From assembly GCA_949775045.1 (NCBI GenBank), contig OX459108.1, positions 8,187,961-8,251,960 of the forward strand: a stretch of DNA of 64,000 nucleotides. The letters are read 5' to 3'. This stretch comes from Metridium senile. Its lineage: Eukaryota; Cnidaria; Anthozoa; Actiniaria; Metridiidae. This document shows positions 19,801 to 34,800 of the stretch, in pieces; within the stretch, counting starts at the first letter, position 1; each line of letters starts with the position of its first letter. The notes under the pieces were generated by a model. It was not told the origin of the DNA and ran no database searches. It was given only the letters and a program-made list of their open reading frames with translations. The translations under genes and the position numbers were made by a program.

Positions 19801-22800
19801 CAAAATTTCCCAGAGCTTCAATATCAAAAATATAAAGCCGCCACACCAACACTGTTGAAAATTACTGTAGTCCCACGTGGGGAAAAAACTCCAAGCCCTT
19901 CCTTCAACAAAGACTAGTGACTCGATGAACAACCTTTCCAAAAATCGTTTTCTCAGCCTTTGGTCAACACTCTAACTAAGATTTCAGTATTGATTTTCAT
20001 CGAAATTTTAATTAAAATCAATCAGTTCGATTCTGTCTCGAGGAGCTCGGTATTCTTTCACTTGTTATTAAACGTAACTATCTATCTATCCACTTTATAA
20101 GAAAAAAGAGCAATTTCAAGCATATAATAAACAGCGTACATTCTTAAATTTGTGTGTTCCACAGTAACCCAGGTTGAACATCTCACCAAGATCCATGTAA
20201 GATCATGCAAGATACTGGCATGATCCAGGCATGATCTTACCAGGTCTTGGCATGTAACCCTCAATCTGCAAGAACTTGAATGAAATTTCAAGTTTCTGCC
20301 AAGATATGAAAATATTAAGATCTTCCAAAGATACTTCCAAGATACTTCCAAGATACTTCCAATTACTTTTCAAGGTATTAATAAGAACTTGGACGATCTT
20401 ACCAGATCTTACCAAGATCCTCGACCTGGAAAGCCGGAGTATAGGTTTGTGATCATGATATGCATGTAAAATAACTTTATTTGAACACGGTTCTTTGATT
20501 GTATTGTTCCAGATCTTGATTGACGGTGGAGCTCCGATTGACGCATGTGCAGTAGAAGGATTTAGTGTGCTGCACACCGCGATCATTGGTGGAAATATTA
20601 GGGTGCTTACTACCATTATTGATTCAGGTGAATAACAATCATAAATATAGGCACCGAAATGAATAACTATTGTTCTTGACTGGCTAGCCTCTCTGAAATG
20701 TGAAAACTCTAGCGTTTTCAATTGTAAATTACGAGGCCAGGAATATAACGTTGGGTAATATAATGGGGTTGCCTGCTTGCCTGCTTGCCTGCTTGCCTGC
20801 TTGCCTGCTTGCCTGCTTGCCTGCTTGCCTGCTTGCCTGCTTGCCTGCTTGCCTGCTTGCCTGCTTGCCTGCTTGCCTGCTTAGCTACCTATTTACCAAC
20901 CTACTTACTTTACTCAGCGATTCAGCGTTACTTCAAATCGCCCGTCAATGTGTTCATCTCATCTGCGACCGACACAAAGCTTTATAACTTTATCAACGCC
21001 AAGACGGAAGCTGGTGACAGTGCACTTCACGTTGCTGTAAAGCAGGGCTTCTTCGAAGAGTTAAAACTACTTATCCAACACAATGCCGAGGTAAATGCTG
21101 TAAACAATGCAAACCAGACCCCTTTGCATCTCGCAGCCATGTGTGGCGGAGCAGAGACTGTATCCCTACTGTTGAGTAAGCAGGCAAAGGTGGATTGTCA
21201 AGACGACGAACTGAAAACACCACTGCACTAGTAAGTATGTCAAGATGATGATGATGTTATTATGTATGGTGATGGTGATGGTGATGGTGGTGATGAAAAC
21301 ACCACTGCACTAGTAAGTATGTCACGATGATGATGATGGTATTATGTATGGTGATGGTGATGGTGATGATGAAAACACCGCTGCACTAGTAAGCATGTCA
21401 TGATGATGATGATGGTAATATATATGTATGGTGATGGTGGTGATGAAAACACCGCTGCACTAGTAAGTATGTCATGATGATGATGATGGTATAATATATG
21501 ATGATGGTATTATATATGTATGGTGATGATGAAAACACCGATGCACTATTAAGTATGTCATGATGATGGTGGTGGTATTATATATGTGTGGTGATGAAAA
21601 CACCACTGCACTAGTAAGTATGTCATAATGATGATGATGGTGACTATATGATCTAATGGTGATGATGATGACGGTGATGGTGATGGTGATATCGATGATG
21701 GTGATGGTGATGTTGTTGATATGATGGTGATTAGGATAATAATGAAGGTGGTAATGATCATGACAATGAAAAAGGTAATAATAATGAAGATGGTGATGAT
21801 ATAGATGATGATGACCATTATGATTATGATTATGATATGGATAATAAATAAAAATGATGATGATCATACTATAGTGCTGGTGAAGATGATGACAAAAATG
21901 ATGAAATAGATGATGATGTTGACAAATAAATTGATATTGAAGATAATGATAATAAAGATGGTAGTAATGATGATGATCATAGTGGTGGTAATTGTTGTGG
22001 CACGTGATTGTAATCAATCCTTTAACTCTTCACAATGCAAGTAACATTAGTAAGTGCATTGTGAGAAGACTGAGCAATCATGACAATAACCCATGGAGGT
22101 CTTCTTTATCGTTTCATTGTCATTACTCCACAGCGCTGCTTCCTTTGGTAATAGTGATGCTATCAAGTACTTATGGAACCACGGCGCAACAGTTGAAATC
22201 AAAGACATCCATAAACTCACTCCACTGCTTTATGCTGTAACAGCTGGACAATTCGAATGTACTTGCATGCTCGTTGAATACGGAGCTGACATTCTAACAC
22301 TAGATAACAATGGTAGATCATGCCTTCACATTGCGATTGAAAATGAACATGAAGATTTGGTGAAATTTCTTTTGGACAAGAAAGCAGGGAAGCAGTTGAT
22401 AAATAAGTATGAGCCAGGGAAGGAAAGTACACCTTTACACTATGCTGCTATTACAGGGAACATCAAGGTATGTTGGACAAAGATACAATAAACTGAAGAA
22501 ATTGAACATCCAAATAATGAGCTAACCAACTAGTTTATCTACCGACTCAAAATATTGAACTAAATTATCAACTAATAAACCAACTAATCAACCAACTATC
22601 CATCTATCAAACCAGCCAACCAGCTTACCAATCAATCGACTTTTAGTCATTGTTGTATATAGATTATGGAACTGTTACTTAAACACAAACCAAACGCTAC
22701 ACTCAAAGATGTTAACCGTAAAACAGCCCTGCACTTGGCTTGTGAATTAGGTAAAGGCAAGATTGTTGATATCCTGGCTAGGGCAGGAATGACGGCTGTG

Positions 22801-25800
22801 TTTGATGGAGATGATCTGATGAGGACACCACTGCATTACGCAGCCATGTACAAACGAAGGTATGAACGACAATGGTACATGTGATGGTGATGGTAATGAT
22901 GATGATGGTAATGATGAGGAGGAGGATCATAATGCTGGTGATGATGATGATGGTGATAGTGATGGTGATGGTGATGGTGATGATGATGGTAATGATGATG
23001 AGGATGAGGATCATAATGCCGGTGGTAATGATGATGAGGATCATAATACCGATGATGATGATGATGTTGGTGGTGGTGATGGTTCTGGCATTGGTGTTGA
23101 TGATAATACTGATGATAATCTTATATACATGACTGATAACAAAGTGACACAAGGCTCATGCTTATGATCCGATTGCAATGAAGTAAACATTTTACAACCA
23201 ATATCGTTGAAGTGCAACCATCGAAGTTTAATGTCTTATTTGCAAATTTTAAATTAGACAAGAGGTACACTTACCTTGCAGGATAATTGTAATTCTCTGA
23301 GCCATACGGAACATTATGACCTCATTATGCGTATCTCCTTTGCGCATGCGCAATACCACGTTTCAAAGTACCATTGTTATGCAAATTAACATGGTATAAA
23401 AAGACAGTGACCAGCAAGGCTCGCCCTCTTCTTCTTTCGTGCAAGACCGCATATCATATTTGACATCGAAGAACAAAGGGAGGGTAAGAGACGCGTGAAA
23501 TGAAAAATAAATGGGAGGGAAAATATGTCATAATGTTCCGTATGGCTCAGAGAATTACAATTATCCTGCAAGGTAAGTGTACCTCTTGTCTAATTTAAAA
23601 TTCTCTTTCACCATACTCCACATTATGACCTCATTATGCGTGTTCAAAGCTCGATGTCAAATAAATTAACATCAAAATAGATGCAATGACACCAAGGCTC
23701 GCAGCAACGACACTTTTTATTTGGTGACTAACTATAACAAAACAACGTTACTTGTCGTATTACGACCAATAATAGGTTTTCGATAATATTTATTAAATGT
23801 CGAAACTCTCGACCAGTCTGCCAGTTTCATTATATCTGAGACAGAAGCTCCCTTAAGTAGCGCTTTAGAGGCTACTGCGCTTCGATAACTATGCGCCTTG
23901 AATATTGTAGTGTTTATATTCGAAAGCGATAAAACAGTTTTTAGCCATCTGGCAATAGAACTAGAACACACCTCTTTGTAAGGTTTACAATATGAAATGA
24001 ATAAATAATCATTATTAGACCTTAAAGACTCAGTTCTTTTAAGGTATTCTTTTAAATGAGTGAAAAGACACAGACGTATATCGTCAGAAAAACTACTAAT
24101 AACAATCCTTTGGTAGTCCTTTCCTGGGCGTGATGTTTTCACGCGATCCTTAATAACAAAAACAATTTGCTTTTCCATAACAGACATATTATTTAAGTTC
24201 AGAAAATGAAGAGATTGGCATCTCTGAGCTGACACTAACGCTAACAGTGTAACTACTTTCAATGCCAGTTCCTTTAATGGTAAGCCTGATAATGGGCACA
24301 GAGTCTGTAAGTACTCTGTTACTCGGCTTACGTCCCATGCTGTAGAGTACTTAGATTGAGGGGGTCGGCCAACAAACACCCCTTTCATAAATCTTGACAC
24401 CAGATGATGACATCCAACCTGCTTTCCTGTGACTGCTTCTATAGTACTAGATACTGCAGAACGGTAAGTATTTATCGTGCTATAAGCCTTTCCGTCTTCA
24501 TACAGATGGTTCAGGAAATTCAGAAAAATGTTCACAGGTGCTTGAAAAGGATCAACCAACCGTTCACTACACCAGCTCTCCCATTTGGACCACGCAGGCT
24601 CGTACTGTTTCCTCGTTCCCTTGGTCCAAGATTCACAGATGACCTCGGTTGCCCTTCGACAAACTCCCTGGGTGCACAGTCTGTTCCTGACAGCGTCCAA
24701 GCGGCAAGTTGAATTTGATCTCGTAGCGGGTGCAGTTGACACGAATGGGGCAGCTGCAGAAGGTTCGGCCACCTTGGCAGGAGAATTGGACGATCTATTA
24801 ACATCCGAAGCACAGCTGGGTACCACGCCTGCGATGGCCACACTGGAGTTACAAGGAGGAACTTCTGAACACTGTGTAATCGTAAATAAGTCAGCACTCT
24901 TGGGATCAGGCTGAAAGGAGGAAAAGCATACGGTTCAAAATTACTCCAATCTAATGAAAATGCATCGCATGCAAAAGCAAACGGATCTGGTGACCAGGAC
25001 ACGAACCTAGTCACTTTCGCGTTCAGCCTGGACGCAAATAAATCAATGTCAGGCTCAAAAGTCCGCTGACATAGCCACTCAAAGACACTTGGGTGCAAAC
25101 TCCACTCAGTATTAATACTGAAATGGCGTGACCTAAAATCCGCTATGTCGTTATCCACGCCAGGCACGTGAACAGCCGACACCCAAATGTCCTTGGATAT
25201 GCACCATGTCCAAATCTCCCTAGCCAGACGATTTAACGAGGGCGATCGTATGCCACCCATGTTATTAATATAAAATACCGCTGTAGTATTATCGAGCTTT
25301 AGTTGGACATGCTTGCCTCTAGCATTACTTGCGAAGCATTTCAGAGAAAAAAACGCAGCCAGGGTTTCTAGATAGTTTATGTGATAACTAGCTTCTACAC
25401 GAGACCAAAGACCGCCGGTCTCACTGCTATTGCAACAAGCCCCCCAGCCCGATAGGCTGGCATCACTTTCAATATACAAGTCTACAGCAGGAGGAACGAT
25501 GGGTAAACCGTTCAAATGTTTAATATTATGAATTACCCAACTTAAATCGGCGCAAGCAGTAGCGCTCAAACTAGCTTGATCCTCATAACTCGCACCCATA
25601 GAAATAAGATTCGATTTGCAGAATTCGATGGAGCGATAAAATAAGCGTAAATATTTCACAGCACGGAAGGCTGAAACTAATAAACCAGTCACGTGAGCGA
25701 TATCTCGAATCGACGGACAACGGTTCTTTAAAAGACCTTGACAAGAATTTATAATAGTTTCAACCTTCTCGGCTGGAAGTGACAAAGTCATTGAAACAGA

Positions 25801-28800
25801 ATCCACCACAAACCCAAGAAATTGAATTTGTTGTGATGGAACAAGCTGCGATTTAATATTGTTAACGGTAAAACCAACCCGCGTCAACAACTCGCATACT
25901 TCCCGTGCATGTTGAGAGCATTGATCACTTGAATTACTAATTATCAGTGTATCGTCAATATAATAGATAATACGAATGTCTTGAAAGCGTAGTGAAGCGT
26001 ACACTGGCTTAAGAATTTTGGTGAACACGCGAGGTGCTAAACTGTAACCAAACGGTAAGCAAGTGAACTCGTAAACAATAGAGTTCCAACAAAACCTCAA
26101 ATATTTTCGGTCTCGAGGGTCCATATTCACACTAAAATATGCATCTTTGAGATCAACTGAGGCTAAATAATCCCCTGGTTGTAGCAAACTGCTAAGAAGA
26201 TCAATGCTCTCCATTTTAAAATTAAAATGAACGCGTTGCACAAATTTATTGAACGGCTTCAAGTTAATGACTGGTCTAAAATCACCCGATTTTTTAGGGA
26301 CCAAAAACAATGTGGAGACAAATTCACCTGGCCCGTGAGACACTTGCTCAATGGCGCCTTTTGACAGAAGTTTGCCAACTTCTGCATTAATCAATACAAA
26401 ATCAGACTCCGAATAATTGGGAGTCTTAGGCGGACCATTTTGCCATGGAGTCGACTCAAATTCCAGCCGGTAACCCTGGATAGTTTCAAGAATCCACGGG
26501 TCCGAGGTGATTTTAGACCACTCATTGAATTTGTTGGCTAAATTACCAACATTACCAATAAAACTCACATTGTTTACTTGTCTCGGTTGAATTGCGATTT
26601 CGACGCACTTCTGTTCCGGTGGTACTTTGGTTGAGAATCTCGTTGTTGTCCCCGCGACCAAGTCGACGGGGCTCTTTGCCGTAAAAAATTACCACCCGAG
26701 TTATAATCATAGTTATTATAGCCACTAGAATTTCTCGGACGACGGCTAAAGCCACGGTTGCGGCCTCGGCGAGGCTCAGTTGATTGAGTGATCCTTGTAG
26801 CCACTTTATTAGCCTTTGCAATGTCATCCACAAACTTTGAGAGGTCGTCTCCAAACAATTGGCTTGTTATAGGGACTGTTGCGGAACACAAGGATTGAAA
26901 ATTCTTGCTTAATTCCGGTTTCAACAACTCTCTTCGCTTTAACGACGTTTGATAACCAGCGTGTCCAAGGAAATTGATGGCGTCCGATAAAGGCCCAATA
27001 TACTTCGATGGCTTTATCTGTTCTTTGTTTTTCTTAGCTTTTAGCATCTCATCAGTGATTTGGACGATAATCTGTCCCGTCTTCACGATTGCCTTTTGAG
27101 CTTCTTGTAGCCCAAGATCAGTATGATGGGCCTTTTTGGCTAACTCGTTCCACAACGTGGAGTTTACTCTGGGAACACACATGTATTCGCAGTTAGAAGG
27201 TGTTTGGTATTTCTCCATCAAAGATTTCATTTTGCCTTCTAAAGGTTTTACCGTGAAAGCTTCGTTTACTCGTTTGGCTAAAGCCGCAGAAACTTCTGGG
27301 CCCTTAGATTCGTTCGCGTTGAAGATAGAGGGAGGCAAATCATCTTCCTCGCCGTCCGATTCAGAGTTAATCTCACTGTTAGACGATGTATCTAGAGGCT
27401 CGGTGGGATCGAAACCCTCACCGTTAGCTGTACGGCTTCGTTTACGAGCTGGACCAGCTTCGTGCCGTTGCGAACTTCTTTTATCGTTACTCTTAGCAAG
27501 AGCAGAAGTCAAACTTTGTATTGCTGTTTGGATTGTATCAATTCCGAGTTGTTCCTTCAGGTTATTCAGGTACTCTGAGTTGTCACGCTGAGACTCGGCA
27601 GTTGGCTCCTCGTCCAACAGCCTTTCTTCTTCATCACGACGGCCATTATCGCACGTGGGTGAGGACGGCATGCTGATCTATCGTCAGGAACTGTGTGAAA
27701 TATACAACACAGAAAGAAAAAGGTCTCAGTACAAAATCTGAGAAGACGATAACTAATGGCTTTATAAAAATTTAAAACCAAAGGAAACGTGGTCTTACCT
27801 GAGTGCGCCAGCACGAAAGAAGAAGAGGACGAGCCTTGCTGGTCACTGTCTTTTTATACCATGTTAATTTGCATAACAATGGTACTTTGAAACGTGGTAT
27901 TGCGCATGCGCAAAGGAGATACGCATAATGAGGTCATAATGTGGAGTATGGTGAAAGAGAACTAGCATTTTGTCGGCCATCAACTTAAACAAGGAACGAG
28001 TTTGACTGATCAGTGATCCAAATGGTACTTGATCTATCCATCGCTGAATACCGATAAATCAGACGATAAATCTCATACCCTGTTAGCAGGGGCTACGTTT
28101 CCCACCATGCCGTGCCGTATGGTGCATGGAAAACGTAGTCCTTCTATCAAGGTATGAGTAATTTGGTCGATTGACCAAATCGAAATATGGCGTCCAATTT
28201 TATAACTACAGTGGTACCTCTATTAAGCGGTCACCCTCGGGACTTTTCAATGTGGCCGCTTAATAGAGGTTGGATGGTTGTAATATCACACACTCGATCA
28301 CCAACAGGAAACTATGCCTAAATCTCCTACGATTTGGAGCCGAGATAGATTGCCAGGACATGCACCGCTGGACACCATTAATGTGGGCGGTAAAGAGTGG
28401 TGACGTCGATACTACGTCATTACTACTCGAACACAAGGCTCATCTAGACTGCACTGACGACAACGGAAACACCTTGCTACACGTCGCATGCGTGAATAAC
28501 CACGTGGACGTTGCTAGGTTACTACTAGATTGTGGCATTGAGATCACTCTGAATGACAAACAAATGAACGGCTTGGACTGTGCAATAGAGCAACAAAACA
28601 ATGACGTTGTCATGGCGATAATTAAACACAGCAGGTAACTAGAGCAATGCTGCAAATTTTACCGCTATTTCTAAAAGTGCTGTTTTATTTTTTGTAACAA
28701 TATTTTTGTTGCATTGGTCGGAAGGCTAACCCTAAAGGGTAAACTGGCAGGACTTGAAGACTAAATTAAATAATTAATTAATTAATAATTTAATATTCAT

Positions 28801-31800
28801 TATTGTAATGACAAACGTCAGTACCTTATAACCATAAGATTATGATGATGATAACTATAACCATCATGAAAATGATGATGATGATGATGATAACAATGAT
28901 AACTATATAACCATTTATGATATTGATGATAACTATAACCATATAACCATGATGATGATGATGATGATGATAACAATGATAACAATGATAACTATATAAC
29001 CATTTATGATAATGATGAAAACTATAACCATATAACCATGATGATGATGATGATTATGATAACAATGATATCTATATAACCATTTATGATAATGATGATA
29101 ACTATAACCATATAACCATGATGATGATGATGATTATGATAACAATGATATCTATATAACCATTTATGATAATGATGATAACTATATCCATATAACCATG
29201 ATGATGATGATGATGATGATAACAATGATATCTATATAACCATTTATGATAATCATGATAACTATAACCATATAACCATGATGATGATGATGATGATGAA
29301 AACAATGATATCTATATAACCATTTATGATAATGATGATAACTATAACCATATAACCATGATGATGATGATGATGATGATAACAATGATATCTATATAAC
29401 CATTTATGATAATGATGATAACTATAACCATATAACCATGATGATGATGATGATAACAATGATATCTATATAACCATTTATGATAATGATGAATACTATA
29501 ACCATATAACCATGATGATGATGATGATTATGATAACAATGATATCTATATAACCATTTATGATAATGATGATAACTATAACCATATAACCATGATGATG
29601 ATGATGATAACAATGATATCTATATAACCATTTATGATAATGATGATAACTATAACCATATAACCATGATGATAATGGTGGTGATGATGATGATAACAAT
29701 GATAACTATATAACCATTTATGATATTGATGATAACTATAACCATATAACCATGATGATGATGATGATGATGATAACAATGATAACAATGATAACTATAT
29801 AACCATTTATGATAATGATGAAAACTATAACCATATAACCATGATGATGATGATGATGATGATAACAATGATATCTATATAACCATTTATGATAATGATG
29901 ATAACTATAACCATATAACCATGATGATGATGATGATGATGATAACAATGATAACTATATAACCATTTATGATAATGATGATAACTATAACCATATAACC
30001 ATGATGATGATGATGATGATGATAACAATGATAACTATATAACCATTTATGATAATGATGATAACTATAACCATATAACCATGATGATGATGATGATGAT
30101 GATAACAATGATATCTATATAACCATTTATGATAATGATGATAACTATAACCATATAACCATGATGATGATGATGATGATGAAAACAATGATATCTATAT
30201 AACCATTTATGATAATGATGAATACTATAACCATATAACCATGATGATGATGATGATGATGATAACAATGATATCTATATAACCATTTATGATAATGATG
30301 AATACTATAACCATATAACCATGATGATGATGATGATGATGAAAACAATGATATCTATATAACCATTTATGATAATGATGAATACTATAACCATATAACC
30401 ATGATGATGATGATGATTATGATAACAATGATATCTATATAACCATTTATGATAATGATGAATACTATAACCATATAACCATGATGATGATGATGATGAT
30501 GATAACAATGATATCTATATAACCATTTATGATAATGATGATAACTATAACCATATAACCATGATGATGATGATGATGATGATAACAATGATATCTATAT
30601 AACCATTTATGATAATGATGATAACTATAACCATATAACCATGATGATGATGATGATGATGAAAACAATGATATCTATATAACCATTTATGATAATGATG
30701 ATAACTATAACCATATAACCATGATGATGATGATGATTATGATAACAATGATATCTATATAACCATTTAAGATAATGATGATAACTATAAACCATATAAC
30801 CATGATGATGATGATGATTATGATAACAATGATATCTATATAACCATTTATGATAATGATGATAACTATAACCATATAACCATGATGATGATGATGATTA
30901 TGATAACAATGATATCTATATAACCATTTATGATAATGATGATAACTATATCCATATAACCATGATGATGATGATGATGATGATAACAATGATATCTATA
31001 TAACCATTTATGATAATGATGATAACTATAACCATATAACCATGATGATGATGATGATGATGAAAACAATGATATCTATATAACCATTTATGATAATGAT
31101 GATAACTATAACCATATAACCATGATGATGATGATGATGATGATAACAATGATATCTATATAACCATTTATGATAATGATGATAACTATAACCATATAAC
31201 CATGATGATGATGATGATGATGATAACAATGATATCTATATAACCATTTATGATAATGATGAATACTATAACCATATAACCATGATGATGATGATGATTA
31301 TGATAACAATGATATCTATATAACCATTTATGATAATGATGATAACTATAACCATATAACCATGATGATGATGATGATAACAATGATATCTATATAACCA
31401 TTTATGATAATGATGATAACTATAACCATATAACCATGATGATAATGGTGGTGATGATGATGATAACAATGATAACTATATAACCATTTATGATATTGAT
31501 GATAACTATAACCATATAACCATGATGATGATGATGATGATGATAACAATGATAACAATGATAACTATATAACCATTTATGATAATGATGAAAACTATAA
31601 CCATATAACCATGATGATGATGATGATGATGATAACAATGATATCTATATAACCATTTATGATAATGATGATAACTATAACCATATAACCATGATGATGA
31701 TGATGATGATGATAACAATGATAACTATATAACCATTTATGATAATGATGATAACTATAACCATATAACCATGATGATGATGATGATGATGATAACAATG

Positions 31801-34800
31801 ATAACTATATAACCATTTATGATAATGATGATAACTATAACCATATAACCATGATGATGATGATGATGATGATAACAATGATATCTATATAACCATTTAT
31901 GATAATGATGATAACTATAACCATATAACCATGATGATGATGATGATGATGAAAACAATGATATCTATATAACCATTTATGATAATGATGAATACTATAA
32001 CCATATAACCATGATGATGATGATGATGATGATAACAATGATATCTATATAACCATTTATGATAATGATGAATACTATAACCATATAACCATGATGATGA
32101 TGATGATGATGAAAACAATGATATCTATATAACCATTTATGATAATGATGATAACTATAACCATATAACCATGATGATGATGATGATGATGATAACAATG
32201 ATATCTATATAACCATTTATGATAATGATGATAACTATAACCATATAACCATGATGATGATGATGATGATGAAAACAATGATATCTATATAACCATTTAT
32301 GATAATGATGAATACTATAACCATATAACCATGATGATGATGATGATGATGATAACAATGATATCTATATAACCATTTATGATAATGATGAATACTATAA
32401 CCATATAACCATGATGATGATGATGATGATGAAAACAATGATATCTATATAACCATTTATGATAATGATGATAACTATAACCATATAACCATGATGATGA
32501 TGATGATGATGATAACAATGATATCTATATAACCATTTATGATAATGATGATAACTATAACCATATAACCATGATGATGATGATGATGATGAAAACAATG
32601 ATATCTATATAACCATTTATGATAATGATGAATACTATAACCATATAACCATGATGATGATGATGATGATGATAACAATGATATCTATATAACCATTTAT
32701 GATAATGATGAATACTATAACCATATAACCATGATGATGATGATGATGATGAAAACAATGATATCTATATAACCATTTATGATAATGATGAATACTATAA
32801 CCATATAACCATGATGATGATGATGATTATGATAACAATGATATCTATATAACCATTTATGATAATGATGAATACTATAACCATATAACCATGATGATGA
32901 TGATGATGATAACAATGATATCTATATAACCATTTATGATAATGATGATAACTATAACCATATAACCATGATGATGATGATGATGATGATAACAATGATA
33001 TCTATATAACCATTTATGATAATGATGATAACTATAACCATATAACCATGATGATGATGATGATGATGAAAACAATGATATCTATATAACCATTTATGAT
33101 AATGATGATAACTATAACCATATAACCATGATGATGATGATGATTATGATAACAATGATATCTATATAACCATTTAAGATAATGATGATAACTATAAACC
33201 ATATAACCATGATGATGATGATGATTATGATAACAATGATATCTATATAACCATTTATGATAATGATGATAACTATAACCATATAACCATGATGATGATG
33301 ATGATTATGATAACAATGATATCTATATAACCATTTATGATAATGATGATAACTATATCCATATAACCATGATGATGATGATGATGATGATAACAATGAT
33401 ATCTATATAACCATTTATGATAATGATGATAACTATAACCATATAACCATGATGATGATGATGATGATGAAAACAATGATATCTATATAACCATTTATGA
33501 TAATGATGATAACTATAACCATATAACCATGATGATGATGATGATGATGATAACAATGATATCTATATAACCATTTATGATAATGATGATAACTATAACC
33601 ATATAACCATGATGATGATGATGATGATGATAACAATGATATCTATAGAACCATTTATGATAATGATGAATACTATAACCATATAACCATGATGATGATG
33701 ATGATTATGATAACAATGATATCTATATAACCATTTATGATAATGATGATAACTATAACCATATAACCATGATGATGATGATGATAACAATGATATCTAT
33801 ATAACCATTTATGATAATGATGATAACTATAACCATATAACCATGATGATAATGGTGGTGATGATGATGATAACAATGATAACTATATAACCATTTATGA
33901 TATTGATGATAACTATAACCATATAACCATGATGATGATGATGATGATGATAACAATGATAACAATGATAACTATATAACCATTTTATCCCAACTCATTA
34001 CGATATAAAATTATCCTGGTTCACTGAGATATGTCGTGCTAGTTTGCTGATCAGATAATGTAATAATTGGAGACCTTGTTTGGAATAACTTGGCCACAAG
34101 TAGTGACGTATTTTATTAAATCACTTTTAAAATAATTTGGTAACAATTAATACAATCGATCAGCAAAGGTGGGATGAAATTACGCCGTCCAAAACACCTT
34201 TGCTTAGTTTTACTCCAAGGGAGGTGACGGGGAAGGAGGTGGGAAAGTTTTCTTTGGAGTTGATGTTCTCTTGTAGAATGTTCAAATCAAAGAGGGCGAA
34301 AGTATGTTCGCAGAAGATGATATAGTCCCAAGCGTCACCGCCCTTAGCTTATGATTGGCTAATCTAAATTTATACCGGTAACGGCTAATCACGCAACCCA
34401 TCCTTAACGGATATGTGGCTTCGTGGTTGAGAAAGTATTAAACATGACTCGAGATAAAATGACATTATACTTTGCGGCATAATGTTTGTTTTTATCCCAA
34501 CTCATTACGATATAAAATTATCCTGGTTCACTGAGATATGTCGTGCTAGTTTGCTGATCAGATAATGTAATAATTGGAGACCTTGTTTGGAATAACTTGG
34601 CCACAAGTAGTGACGTATTTTATTAAATCACTTTTAAAATAATTTGGTAACAATTAATACAATCGATCAGCAAAGGTGGGATGAAATTACGCCACAAGGC
34701 CACATACTGTGGCCACCCCACCCAGACATATCTTAGTGCACCGGGAGGGTTAACAGTGTTAACCAGCGAAAAGGTAGCATCCCCTGAATGAACTACCTAA

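Larger units (their letters stand above)
23245..27962 (-). mobile_element. complete DIRS-like tyrosine-recombinase retrotransposon
   Basis: About 4.7 kb, minus-strand coding, in intron 7 of the TRPA1-like gene. Inverted terminal repeats 23311-23442 and 27811-27942 match over 132 bp. An internal complementary region at 23527-23641 contains the reverse complement of the left terminus joined to that of the right terminus, the hallmark used to restore ends through a circular intermediate. Three long intact overlapping frames (gag, RT-RNase H, tyrosine recombinase) make it look recent and possibly autonomous. No methyltransferase domain was seen. No target duplication is evident, as expected for recombinase-mediated insertion. 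The exact outer edges are uncertain by a few A residues. Confidence 0.92.

Noticed and set aside
20700..20990. Cys/Leu/Ala/Pro-rich frame before exon 5
   Set aside because: Eight-bp repeat translation. Only 20918 onward is coding, as exon 5.
24404..24914. Plus-strand frames within the DIRS element
   Set aside because: Shadows of the RT/YR overlap region on the minus strand.
29022..33965. Dozens of overlapping ~67-codon minus-strand frames rich in His, Tyr, Ile and Ser
   Set aside because: They are translations of the 80-bp GAT-rich minisatellite, repeat every 80 bp, and have no start context or domain. Not genes.
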